DNA of 16,074 nucleotides from Candidatus Magasanikiibacteriota bacterium (GCA_903858555.1 CAIOJG010000130.1:1-16074); one strand, 5' to 3'; shown: positions 1-6,601, counted from the first letter of the stretch. The notes: generated from the sequence alone by a model not told the origin. Numbers and translations: made by a program.

Positions 1-103
1 AGCAGCGGGTTTAAACTACGTCATTTTAAAGTGATTTCCTACCACGTTTTGAAGCGGTTGCTCCTTGCGGATTTGACCGAACGGGGCTTTCGCCCACAAG
101 CAC
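1..103 (-). ncRNA. Candidate SRP RNA (4.5S/ffs-like), 3' part outside window
   Basis: Read on the minus strand, positions 78 to 56 give GGUCAAAUCCGCAAGGAGCAACC. This fits domain IV of bacterial signal recognition particle RNA, the Ffh-binding hairpin: a GNRA tetraloop (GCAA) closed by UCC/GGA, an internal loop with CAAA on one side and GCA on the other, and an outer GGU/ACC helix. It differs from the usual form by one missing A in the 3' internal loop. A GGGC-GAAA-GCCC hairpin precedes it, and a consensus minus-strand promoter sits just upstream (110-138). There is no ORF. Against the call, only about 25 nt lie 5' of the core while at least 55 nt lie 3', so the usual long rod cannot be drawn from what is visible. 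It could be another structured RNA or leader. The 5' end near 103 is inferred from the promoter. Confidence 0.45.
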
Positions 104-109
104 ATTTAT

Positions 110-138
110 AATATAGCAAGAATTTGTTAAAAAGTCAA
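110..138 (-). promoter_or_regulatory. Sigma70-type promoter for the leftward RNA
   Basis: On the minus strand, TTGACT (138-133) is followed by a 17-bp spacer and TATATT (115-110). Each hexamer has one mismatch to consensus. Predicted start is near 103, directly before the SRP-like RNA. Confidence 0.7.
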
Positions 139-214
139 TATTTACGGATTTGCGATTTGTCCACAAGTAAAAACTTTTTCAGTTCTGATACCGTCAATCA
201 CACACCGCACAAAG

Positions 215-249
215 AAACATCGTTTAAATAAACGATGTTTTGCTTTTTG
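215..249 (+). terminator. Perfect 12-bp-arm palindrome with T-rich tail
   Basis: Arms at 215-226 and 229-240 are exact reverse complements around an AA centre, followed on the plus strand by TGCTTTTT. It looks like an intrinsic terminator for plus-strand transcription, but no plus-strand gene is seen upstream. It lies between the leftward RNA promoter and the rightward phosphatase gene, so an insulator between divergent units or a protein-binding palindrome is also possible. Confidence 0.5.
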
Positions 250-258
250 TGACAAGCG

Positions 259-267
259 TGATATCAT
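259..267 (+). promoter_or_regulatory. Possible extended -10 promoter for the phosphatase gene
   Basis: TG-A-TATCAT fits an extended -10 element (TGnTATnnT), with no convincing -35 box at 17-18 bp. It would give a leader of about 22 nt before the ATG at 297. Confidence 0.35.
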
Positions 268-296
268 TAGATGTGTTTAAAATTTAAGACAAAACT

Positions 297-1160
297 ATGA
301 ATATTGAAGAAAAATTCCATGAATTTGAAGATCTTGTCAAAGAGGCCGGAAAAATTGCTTATGAATATTTTGATTCAAGTGATACCGCCAATGAACAAAA
401 AGCAGATGGATCAGTCGTCACAGAAGTAGATAAAAATATTGAGACAGTGTTAGTTCAATATATTAAGGAAAATTTTCCAGAAGATTCTATTGTCGGTGAA
501 GAACACGGAGAGCGTGCGGGTAAGAGTGAATTTGTGTGGCACATTGACCCGATAGATGGTACTGATAATTTTTTACGAAAAATTCCATTTTGTGCTATAT
601 CCGTTGCGCGTTTGGGTGACAAGGTAGAAGATTCTTTTGGCATAGTTTATAACCCAATCACCAAGCAGATGTTTTCGTCTTTTATGGAAACTGAAGGCGG
701 TGTTTATGAAAATGAACGTGTTTGTAAATTGACGGCTGAACCCTTGGGGGGTCGGTATGTGATTTCAATAGGGAGAGGTAAAGAAAAATGGATGAAACCA
801 GCTACTTATGCACTGAGTGCTGCACTCGGAATGAAATATGGTAAATGTGGGACTTATAATTGTGCAGCATTAGAAATGTCGTATGTTGCCGCTAATAGAA
901 TTGATGCATTTCTTACCTATGGTTTAAAATCTTATGATTATGCTGCCGGATTATTTTTAGTAAAATCTGCCGGGGCGGCAATAAGTGTTTTTGAAGATGG
1001 TGTTTGGAAATTATGGACAGATAATCTAAAAGAACTTTGTTCTAAACACCAGAGAACAATTTTTGTTTCTCATCCAGATATTCACAGTGAGATGCTTAGT
1101 TTTATTGGTAATCCAGAGGAGTGGTCTAGTAAAGTGGGTGCCTTTGTCAGTCTAACCTAA
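297..1160 (+). CDS. Inositol monophosphatase family protein (SuhB/histidinol-phosphatase-like)
   Basis: A 287-residue Mg2+-dependent sugar- or inositol-phosphate phosphatase of the FIG superfamily. The metal-site motifs are present in order: Glu68-Glu69 in VGEEHG, the signature IDPIDGTDN (residues 83-91, metal-binding Asp84, Asp87 and Asp90), and the C-terminal YDYAAG (213-218), equivalent to WDxAAG. Thr42 and Asp45 in VTEVD match the regulatory-loop position of the family. Length is near the usual 260-270. The family includes inositol-1-phosphatases, histidinol-phosphatases and PAP phosphatases. The sequence does not decide the substrate. It should be cytoplasmic, as no signal peptide is seen. 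The ATG has no Shine-Dalgarno sequence. The gene stands alone, with a palindrome before it and a terminator after it. Confidence 0.9.
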   Translation: MNIEEKFHEFEDLVKEAGKIAYEYFDSSDTANEQKADGSVVTEVDKNIETVLVQYIKENFPEDSIVGEEHGERAGKSEFVWHIDPIDGTDNFLRKIPFCAISVARLGDKVEDSFGIVYNPITKQMFSSFMETEGGVYENERVCKLTAEPLGGRYVISIGRGKEKWMKPATYALSAALGMKYGKCGTYNCAALEMSYVAANRIDAFLTYGLKSYDYAAGLFLVKSAGAAISVFEDGVWKLWTDNLKELCSKHQRTIFVSHPDIHSEMLSFIGNPEEWSSKVGAFVSLT

Positions 1161-1181
1161 GTTTGCACATTAGTTTCATAC

Positions 1182-1209
1182 AACACTGCATTAAGCAGTG
1201 TTTTTGTTT
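1182..1209 (+). terminator. Intrinsic terminator after the phosphatase gene
   Basis: The stem AACACTGC (1182-1189) pairs with GCAGTGTT (1195-1202) around an ATTAA loop. A T-rich tail (TTTTTGTTT) runs to 1209. It lies 22 bp after the stop codon and directly before the next promoter. Confidence 0.8.
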
Positions 1210-1237
1210 GACTCTCCGTTACCCAACATGGTATATT
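1208..1237 (+). promoter_or_regulatory. Sigma70-type promoter of the recQ operon
   Basis: TTGACT (1208-1213), an 18-bp spacer and TATATT (1232-1237). The predicted start is near 1244, giving a leader of about 24 nt before the ATG at 1268. The -35 box overlaps the end of the preceding terminator's T-tract. Confidence 0.65.
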
Positions 1238-1267
1238 AAGGTTATTAAATATTTAAAATAGGATTAT

Positions 1268-1735
1268 ATGGGTGGAGAATATGGTTATAACCCTGGTGCG
1301 GAGGAAGAAGAAAGAAAGAGTAGGGCAAGGAATGGTTTTATTAAAAAAACAGCAGCTTTTTTAGGTGCTTTGGCTATTGGTTCTGGTGTAGGCGAAGTGA
1401 TAAATACCGGATTGGCAAACCAAGAAACTAAAGAGTTGATTGATAGTGGAACCGCTCGTGTTATTGATAAAACGCATACACCTTTGTCTTCGTCTACTAT
1501 GGTGGTAAGAAAAATTCCAATAAACAATGTTTCCCCAGAGAGCTGGAGACTGACGATTTCTTTTGATAATAATATCCCGGGTGGTAATCCAGAAGATCAG
1601 ACTAAATATATCAATGTTACTAAAGCCCAATTTGATAATTATAAAGTTGGTGACAATTTGCCGGTAACGTATCGTTTGACTGGCAATGACGCTGGAATGA
1701 GTATTGATGCGGTTGAAATTAATGATGGAAAATAA
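1268..1735 (+). CDS. Small membrane-anchored protein of unknown function
   Basis: A 155-residue protein that I do not recognise as a named family. The first 25 residues are polar and charged (Glu-rich, then Lys/Arg). One probable membrane segment follows at about residues 28-43 (TAAFLGALAIGSGVGEV) with positive residues before it, so the C-terminal domain should lie outside the membrane. That domain (about 60-152) reads as beta strands: a VIDKTHTPL segment, paired hydrophobic strands, then FDNYKVGDNLPVTYRL. The pattern recalls small bacterial beta-barrel domains in which a V-G-D turn precedes the last strands; this is an impression only. A weak AGGA lies 4 nt before the ATG. It is the first gene of a probable operon, 8 bp before recQ. 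Confidence 0.75.
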   Translation: MGGEYGYNPGAEEEERKSRARNGFIKKTAAFLGALAIGSGVGEVINTGLANQETKELIDSGTARVIDKTHTPLSSSTMVVRKIPINNVSPESWRLTISFDNNIPGGNPEDQTKYINVTKAQFDNYKVGDNLPVTYRLTGNDAGMSIDAVEINDGK

Positions 1736-1743
1736 TTATTATA

Positions 1744-3573
1744 ATGAGTACTCCCGTTCAGGTTTTAAAAAAGAAATTTGGCTACGAATCATTTCGGTTC
1801 AACCAAGAAGAAATTATTCAAACCATCTTGCAAAAACGAGATGCGTTTGTTTTGATGCCAACCGGTGGTGGTAAATCTTTGTGTTATCAAATTCCGGCTT
1901 TGATGTTTGACGGGCTCACCGTGGTAATCTCGCCATTGATTGCTTTGATGAAAGATCAAGTGGATGCTCTGCGTCTAAATGGTGTCAATGCAGCTTATAT
2001 GAATTCGTCTTTGGATAATAACCAAATTTACGATTTGTATGAACAGTTGAAACGAAAAGAAATTAAGCTGCTATATATATCACCAGAAAGATTGCTTGGC
2101 AACAATCAACTATTTTTAGTTTTTTTGCGGACGTTAAATGTTTCTTTGTTTGCGATTGATGAAGCGCATTGCATCTCTCATTGGGGTCATGATTTTCGTC
2201 CGGAGTATCGTTTGCTTTCGAACATAAAAAAACAATTTCCAGAAGTGCCGGTGATTGCTTTGACAGCGACTGCCGACAATCTTACTCGTGATGATATTTT
2301 GGATAAACTAAAATTAAAAAATCCTAGTGTTTTTGTTTCTAGTTTCAATCGTCCTAATATTCATTATCGCATCGAGCCTAAAAGAAAGATGTACGAAAGT
2401 ATTCTTTCGTATTTGCAGGAACATCGCGGTGATTCGGGAATTATCTATGTGTTGTCCAGAAATTCTGCCGAAAAAATGGCGGAAAAATTAAAGGCGGATG
2501 GTTTTTTGGCTAAACCGTATCACGCCGGTCTGCACGGTACCAAGCGAGAGCGCCATCAAGAGATGTTTATAAAAGACCAGGTAAAAATAATCGTGGCGAC
2601 GATTGCTTTTGGTATGGGGATAAATAAATCCAATGTGCGTTTTGTGATTCATGCGGATTTACCCAAAAATATTGAAAGTTATTATCAAGAAACCGGTCGC
2701 GCTGGGCGTGATGGCTTGAAAAGTGAAGCAATATTGTACTATAGCGGTGGCGATGTGATGAAATTGAAAAGATTTGCGGAAGTGGAAAATAATCCAGAGC
2801 AGACTCGTATCATGTTGCATAAACTTTCGCAGATGGCGACTTTGTGCGAAGCTAATGCTTGTCGTCGTCGTGCGATTTTGAATTATTTTAGTGAAGAAGC
2901 GCCGGAGCAATGTAATAATTGTGATGTGTGTTTGAGTAGTCTGGATAGATTTGACGGTACAGTGATTGCTCAAAAAGCGTTATCGGCAGTGGCACGTCTA
3001 GAAAGTCGCTACGGACTAACTTATGTGGTGGATTTTTTACGTGGTTCTAAGTCTGAAAAAATTAGTGACGCCCATAAAGAATTGAAAACCTATGGTATCG
3101 GTAAAGATATTTCCAAAGAGGAATGGTTTAGATATTTCAAAGACTTATTATCTTTTAATTTTTTAAAACAAGTTGGCAGTGAATATCCGATTTTGGCACT
3201 AACTGAAAAAAGTCGTGATGTGTTGTTGGGCAAAGAAAAAGTTTTTTTGGTGAAATTGGCGACTAAAAAAGAAAAAACCACTCTATCAGATAAGCCGTAT
3301 GAAAATGAATTGTTTAACAATCTCAAAATTGCTCGCACCGAATTGGCCCAAAAGGAAAATGTACCGGCCTATTTAATTTTTTCTGATGCTACTTTGCTAG
3401 AGCTTGCTACGTATTTACCGCAAACTCTGGAAGATGTTAGAAAGATATCCGGTTTTGGTGATATTAAATTGGCGAAATATGGTAAGGTTTTTCTAGAAGT
3501 GGTGACGGAATATTGTAAGGAGAAGAAATTGGATTCAAAAATTAATGAAAAAATTCCAAAGCGTGAGAAATAA
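1744..3573 (+). CDS. recQ: ATP-dependent DNA helicase RecQ
   Basis: A 609-residue 3'-5' superfamily 2 DNA helicase acting in recombination and fork repair. Motifs in order: the RecQ-specific FGYESFRFNQ near residues 12-21; Walker A MPTGGGKS (38-45); DEAH (139-142) followed by the aromatic-rich loop CISHWGHDFRPEY; LTATA (173-177); and motif VI with QETGRAGRDG (315-324). The zinc subdomain has Cys373, Cys390, Cys393 and Cys396. A winged-helix region follows, then a C-terminal HRDC domain (about 515-593). Length and order match full-length E. coli-type RecQ, with nothing missing. The ATG is 8 bp after the preceding stop, without a Shine-Dalgarno sequence. Its product could work with the neighbouring RmuC in genome maintenance, but that gene is on the other strand. 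Confidence 0.97.
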   Translation: MSTPVQVLKKKFGYESFRFNQEEIIQTILQKRDAFVLMPTGGGKSLCYQIPALMFDGLTVVISPLIALMKDQVDALRLNGVNAAYMNSSLDNNQIYDLYEQLKRKEIKLLYISPERLLGNNQLFLVFLRTLNVSLFAIDEAHCISHWGHDFRPEYRLLSNIKKQFPEVPVIALTATADNLTRDDILDKLKLKNPSVFVSSFNRPNIHYRIEPKRKMYESILSYLQEHRGDSGIIYVLSRNSAEKMAEKLKADGFLAKPYHAGLHGTKRERHQEMFIKDQVKIIVATIAFGMGINKSNVRFVIHADLPKNIESYYQETGRAGRDGLKSEAILYYSGGDVMKLKRFAEVENNPEQTRIMLHKLSQMATLCEANACRRRAILNYFSEEAPEQCNNCDVCLSSLDRFDGTVIAQKALSAVARLESRYGLTYVVDFLRGSKSEKISDAHKELKTYGIGKDISKEEWFRYFKDLLSFNFLKQVGSEYPILALTEKSRDVLLGKEKVFLVKLATKKEKTTLSDKPYENELFNNLKIARTELAQKENVPAYLIFSDATLLELATYLPQTLEDVRKISGFGDIKLAKYGKVFLEVVTEYCKEKKLDSKINEKIPKREK

Positions 3574-3587
3574 ATTTCTAGATTGAT

Positions 3588-4139
3588 ATGCAAGTGGTAA
3601 TTGGTGATCAAAAAATTGATTATATATTTAAACGTTTACGTCGTTCGCGGTCCCTACGTATTTCCGTAAAAAAAGGCGGCCAAGTGACTGTTAGTGCACC
3701 ATTTTTTGTTTTAGCTAAACAAGCGGAGAAATTTTTGATCCAAAATGGTAACTGGCTTTTAGAAAAATTAAAGTTTCAAAAGGAAAAAGCTGCTAATAGT
3801 ATTTTTCCATCCGGCCACAAAGATTTTGTTATTAACAAAAGTAAGGCTTTGCATCTGGTGCGTGATAAAATTACCAAGCTAAATGCTGTCTATGGTTATA
3901 AACATGGTAAAGTAACCATAAAAAATATGAGCAGCCGCTGGGGCAGTTGTTCAAAAAGTGGGAACTTGAATTTTAATTACAAAATGGTATACTTGTCGGA
4001 CGAGCAGGTGGAGTATGTAGTTGCCCATGAGCTTTCTCATTTAAAAGAAATGAATCATGGCCGAAACTTCTGGAAGTTGGTGGCTTTGACTGTGCCACAC
4101 TGGCAAACTATTCGAAAACAAATAAAAAGTATTAATTAA
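3588..4139 (+). CDS. YgjP-like zinc metallopeptidase (DUF45/M48-type)
   Basis: A 183-residue cytoplasmic protein with the gluzincin motif HELSH (147-151), where His147 and His151 bind zinc and Glu148 is catalytic. NHGRNFW (156-162) supplies the third ligand, His157. The family hallmark MSSRWGSCSKSGNLNFN (114-130) lies upstream, and the N-terminus has the expected RRSRSLRISVKKGGQVTVSAP strand region. This is the domain layout of E. coli YgjP, found across bacteria, whose substrate is not firmly known and which is often near restriction or repair genes. It is slightly shorter than the usual 200-240 residues. The gene lies 14 bp after recQ and 9 bp before the cyclophilin gene, consistent with one transcript. 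Confidence 0.9.
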   Translation: MQVVIGDQKIDYIFKRLRRSRSLRISVKKGGQVTVSAPFFVLAKQAEKFLIQNGNWLLEKLKFQKEKAANSIFPSGHKDFVINKSKALHLVRDKITKLNAVYGYKHGKVTIKNMSSRWGSCSKSGNLNFNYKMVYLSDEQVEYVVAHELSHLKEMNHGRNFWKLVALTVPHWQTIRKQIKSIN

Positions 4140-4148
4140 TATTTTTAT

Positions 4149-4868
4149 ATGAATAAAAAAATAGGTTGGCTGGTCCTTTTATTATTGGCTGTTCCATTTT
4201 TATCCGGTTGTGGACAAAAACCCGTAGATGAAAATCAGAATTCAACAGAGAGCACTGAAAATTACAGTACTACATCAGATCAACAAACATATGATGACAC
4301 AAAACAGACTATCACAAGTACAGCTTTGACTACTGATAATGCTAAAACTAATAATTTAACTAACACAACTACTATGGCAAAAAACGAAACACAAAAACAG
4401 TATTTAGCAGAGGTTCATACTACTGCCGGAGATTTCGAGATTAAATTTAATAAAGATCAAACACCAAAGACAGTTGAAAATTTTGTCACTTTGGCCAAGA
4501 AAGGTTTTTATGATAAAACGATTTTTCACCGTGTTATCAAGGGTTTTATGATCCAAGGTGGTGATCCACAAGGTACCGGTATGGGTGGTCCTGGATATAA
4601 ATTTGATGATGAGCCATTTACCGGTGAATATACTCGCGGTACTGTAGCTATGGCCAATTCTGGTCCAAACACCAATGGTAGTCAATTTTTTATAATGCAT
4701 GCTGATTATCCGTTACCAAAAAATTATACAATCTTTGGTAAAGTAGATAAAGGTATGGAGACAGTAGATAAAATTGCGCAAGCCGAAGTAAAATCTAGTC
4801 CTTTTGGTGAATCTTCAACACCGGTAAATCCAGTGATGATCAAATCCATTGTTATCAAAGAAGAATAA
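4149..4868 (+). CDS. Cyclophilin-type peptidyl-prolyl cis-trans isomerase, lipoprotein
   Basis: A 239-residue exported prolyl isomerase. Residues 1-20 are a lipoprotein signal peptide with lipobox LSGC, so Cys21 should be lipidated and the protein held on the outer face of the membrane. Residues 22-84 are a disordered Ser/Thr/Asn/Gln linker. The cyclophilin domain spans about 85-239 with FHRVIKGFMIQGGDP (126-140, catalytic Arg128), GTVAMANSGPNTNGSQFFI (164-182) and YTIFGKV (193-199). It probably catalyses folding of exported proteins. The usual Trp or His in the last motif is replaced by Tyr193, as in many bacterial forms. An internal Met76 could start a cytoplasmic form, but the clear lipobox supports the upstream ATG. 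It is the last gene of the recQ operon. Confidence 0.95.
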   Translation: MNKKIGWLVLLLLAVPFLSGCGQKPVDENQNSTESTENYSTTSDQQTYDDTKQTITSTALTTDNAKTNNLTNTTTMAKNETQKQYLAEVHTTAGDFEIKFNKDQTPKTVENFVTLAKKGFYDKTIFHRVIKGFMIQGGDPQGTGMGGPGYKFDDEPFTGEYTRGTVAMANSGPNTNGSQFFIMHADYPLPKNYTIFGKVDKGMETVDKIAQAEVKSSPFGESSTPVNPVMIKSIVIKEE

Positions 4869-4884
4869 GTTTAGAAAAATTTAA

Positions 4885-5958
4885 TTAGTCCTCAATATTG
4901 GGCCGCTCTATCTGGAGTGGCTCAATTTGTTTTTCACCGCCGGCAATTCGGATGACATCTTTATCAATCTTATTAAATTCTTTGTAAGCGGTATTGTAAC
5001 TGTTTACTGTGGTAGATAAATTGTTGCCGAGTTTTTTTAAATATTCATCATAGGCCAATATGTGCTTACTCAATTCCTCTACTCGTTGGCGGATTTCTTT
5101 GGCTGATTCCTCTATCTGCATTGCTCGTAAACCTTGTAGTACAGTTTGTAAATAAGCCAAAAAAGAAGTCGGTGAAACAATCACTACATGCTTTTCTTTA
5201 AAGGCGTATTCGATTAAATCTTGTGTGTTGGTTTTTATATTTCCAACTTGGTTGATGAGCAAATCATAGTATATTCCTTCGGATGGTATAAACATGAAAG
5301 CAAAATCCATCGTGTTTTCTTTTGGCTTAATGTATTTGCTGGTTTCGTTAATGCGATTTTTTAAATCATTTTTAAACAAAATTTCTAACTCAAGTTTACG
5401 AGCCGGATCTTTTTCGCTCACCGCTCGATTGTAATTTTCCAAACTGAATTTGGAGTCAATTGGTATGACTTTGTCTTTTACAAAAACCACGGCATCCACT
5501 ATATCCCCGTTTTCAAATTTATATTGCATCTGATAACTACCGGGTGGTAAAACATTTTTTAAAACATTTTCCAAATAATATTCACCCAAGATGCCGCGTT
5601 GTTTTGGATTCTGTAAAATATCTTCTAAATCTTGGAGCTGGGTAGCAAAGCCCATGATTTGTTTGTTAGTCTCATCTAGCTTGGTGAGCTTCTCGGTAAC
5701 CTCAGTAATAATCTTGGTGCTTTGCCCAAACTGGGTTTGCATCGCTTGGTGCATATTGGTCTGGCTGGTATTCATCGCTTGATGGCTATCACCCAGTTTC
5801 TTTTCCATTTGTCGTCCGAGGTCTTGGATCTGGCTCTGAAGTAAAATAAAGAGATTGCCATCTTCTTTTGGTTTTTGCAATTCTTTAAGTTTGAGGTACA
5901 TTAGCAATAAAGCAGTAAATAATCCTGCGGAAATGATTATAAGGATAATATTAGTCAT
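4885..5958 (-). CDS. rmuC: DNA recombination protein RmuC
   Basis: A 357-residue RmuC-family protein, linked in E. coli to limiting inversions at short inverted repeats and thought to have nuclease activity. Residues 3-21 form an N-terminal membrane anchor, followed by a polar, Gln-rich coiled-coil region (about 30-112). The conserved core (about 115-335) starts with KQRGILGEYYLENVL and contains DAVVFVKDKVIPIDSKFSLENY, where Asp155, Asp168 and Lys170 fit a PD-(D/E)xK-type site, and MFIPSEGIYYDLL. It is shorter than E. coli RmuC (475 residues), mainly in the coiled coil and C-terminus. The stop is 16 bp from the convergent cyclophilin gene, with no clear terminator hairpin between. Its promoter faces the tRNA region. 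Confidence 0.93.
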   Translation of the reverse strand: MTNIILIIISAGLFTALLLMYLKLKELQKPKEDGNLFILLQSQIQDLGRQMEKKLGDSHQAMNTSQTNMHQAMQTQFGQSTKIITEVTEKLTKLDETNKQIMGFATQLQDLEDILQNPKQRGILGEYYLENVLKNVLPPGSYQMQYKFENGDIVDAVVFVKDKVIPIDSKFSLENYNRAVSEKDPARKLELEILFKNDLKNRINETSKYIKPKENTMDFAFMFIPSEGIYYDLLINQVGNIKTNTQDLIEYAFKEKHVVIVSPTSFLAYLQTVLQGLRAMQIEESAKEIRQRVEELSKHILAYDEYLKKLGNNLSTTVNSYNTAYKEFNKIDKDVIRIAGGEKQIEPLQIERPNIED

Positions 5959-5977
5959 ATAATATGGTTAGTGAATG

Positions 5978-6007
5978 TATAGTAGCACTATTTGTTATGG
6001 TTGTCAT
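5978..6007 (-). promoter_or_regulatory. Probable rmuC promoter
   Basis: On the minus strand, ATGACA (6007-6002), an 18-bp spacer and TACTAT (5983-5978). The predicted start near 5971 leaves a short leader of about 12 nt before the rmuC ATG. Confidence 0.5.
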
Positions 6008-6019
6008 TAGCTAATAAGA

Positions 6020-6117
6020 AAGCCGAACGGGTATTCGTTTTCGCCGAGAGCAATGCCCGAGTCCAGACCAAGTCTGGACGAGTTTTGCGAACAAGAAAAT
6101 GAATACCCGTGAGGCTT
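6020..6117. repeat. 98-bp imperfect palindrome
   Basis: The outer arms at 6020-6042 and 6095-6117 are 23-nt near reverse complements: AAGCC, then a short mismatch, CGGGTATTC, and TTTTC. The centre holds a second hairpin, GTCCAGA (6061-6067) with TCTGGAC (6073-6079), flanked by more loosely paired sequence. It lies between the divergent rmuC and tRNA promoters and encodes nothing. It may be a palindromic repeat element or form a large RNA hairpin; whether it is repeated elsewhere in the genome cannot be seen here. Confidence 0.7.
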
Positions 6118-6131
6118 GATGAATGTAGCTC

Positions 6132-6160
6132 TTGCCAAAACAATCAAAAAGCGCTAGAAT
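6132..6160 (+). promoter_or_regulatory. Strong promoter of the tRNA pair
   Basis: TTGCCA (6132-6137), a 17-bp spacer and TAGAAT (6155-6160). Transcription should start near 6167, about 13 nt before the mature 5' end of tRNA-Arg. Confidence 0.75.
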
Positions 6161-6179
6161 ATGCCTATATATTGTCCAC

Positions 6180-6251
6180 GCCCTCATAGTTCAATGGATA
6201 GAACAGGCCCGTCCTAAGGGCAAAATGTGTGTTCGATTCATGCTGGGGGCA
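6180..6251 (+). tRNA. tRNA-Arg (anticodon CCT)
   Basis: A complete cloverleaf: acceptor stem GCCCTCA/TGGGGGC (one G-U pair), D stem GTTC/GAAC, anticodon stem GGCCC/GGGCA with loop GTCCTAA (anticodon CCT at 6213-6215, reading AGG), and T arm GTGTG-TTCGATT-CATGC with two G-U pairs. Position 27-43 is a G-A mismatch. The discriminator A is at 6251 and is followed by CAA, so CCA must be added after transcription. It is co-transcribed with tRNA-Ala. Confidence 0.93.
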
Positions 6252-6272
6252 CAAAATGACATCGGTAAGTCT

Positions 6273-6288
6273 TGTTTCGTGTGAAACA
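6273..6288. promoter_or_regulatory. parS-like ParB-binding site 1
   Basis: TGTTTCGTGTGAAACA matches the conserved chromosomal parS consensus TGTTTCACGTGAAACA at 14 of 16 positions, differing only in two central bases. It lies between the two tRNA genes. The same sequence also forms a short GTTTC/GAAAC hairpin in the RNA, so a role in tRNA precursor processing is the alternative. Confidence 0.45.
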
Positions 6289-6301
6289 TTTAGAGGTAAT
6301 G

Positions 6302-6374
6302 GGGCTTGTAGCTCATCTGGTAGAGCGCAGCATTCGCATTGCTGAGGTAAGGGGTTCAAGTCCCCTCAAGTCCA
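6302..6374 (+). tRNA. tRNA-Ala (anticodon CGC)
   Basis: A complete cloverleaf: acceptor GGGCTTG/CAAGTCC, including the G3-U70 pair that marks alanine tRNAs; D stem GCTC/GAGC; anticodon stem CAGCA/TGCTG with loop TTCGCAT (anticodon CGC at 6335-6337, reading GCG); variable loop AGGTA; T arm AGGGG-TTCAAGT-CCCCT. The discriminator A is followed by CTA, so CCA is not encoded. It lies 50 bp after tRNA-Arg and directly before a terminator. Confidence 0.96.
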
Positions 6375-6393
6375 CTAGGTAGGCTTGTAGTGT

Positions 6394-6424
6394 AAAAACA
6401 GGGTTTTAGCACCCTGTTTTTTGT
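6394..6424 (+). terminator. Intrinsic terminator of the tRNA operon
   Basis: AACAGGGT (6397-6404) pairs with ACCCTGTT (6411-6418) around a TTTAGC loop, with an A-tract before it and a T-run (6417-6422) after. Confidence 0.88.
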
Positions 6425-6496
6425 ATACACTAGTGTGCACAAATCTGGGTATAAGTCTTGTGGATAGTGGATATTTGTATACATTAGTCTATACAA
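6421..6496. repeat. Two 22-bp TTGTATACA palindromes
   Basis: The copies at 6421-6442 and 6475-6496 both start TTGTATACA, continue YTAGT, and end in an imperfect mirror (TGCACAA and TATACAA). The 54-bp spacing is about five helical turns. The sequence between them contains TTGTGGATA, whose complement TATCCACA is part of the DnaA-box consensus. The arrangement resembles paired operators, but no neighbouring regulator gene is present. Confidence 0.5.
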
Positions 6497-6514
6497 ACTC
6501 TAATTGTAGAGTTT
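6495..6514 (+). terminator. Short perfect hairpin, weak terminator candidate
   Basis: AAACTCTA (6495-6502) and TAGAGTTT (6507-6514) pair exactly around ATTG. The following CTTGTTTC is only moderately T-rich and the stem has little G-C, so termination is uncertain. Confidence 0.3.
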
Positions 6515-6585
6515 CTTGTTTCTATCTGGCCAAATCTGTTGCTGGCGTTTTTTTAAAGATCTTAGCAGGTATGATTTCGCTAAAT

Positions 6586-6601
6586 TGTTTAATGTGAAAC
6601 A
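6586..6601. promoter_or_regulatory. parS-like ParB-binding site 2
   Basis: TGTTTAATGTGAAACA matches the parS consensus at 14 of 16 positions. It shares with site 1 the pattern TGTTTnnTGTGAAACA, including the same deviation at position 8, about 313 bp away. Confidence 0.45.

Noticed and set aside
1..103. tmRNA or RNase P RNA at the left edge
   Set aside because: The GGxUUCGAC tmRNA start and tag region, and the RNase P P4/CR motifs, are not seen; only the SRP domain IV-like hairpin fits.
6165..6359. Minus-strand ORF of 64 residues across the tRNAs
   Set aside because: It lies across two convincing tRNA genes and resembles no protein; chance opening.
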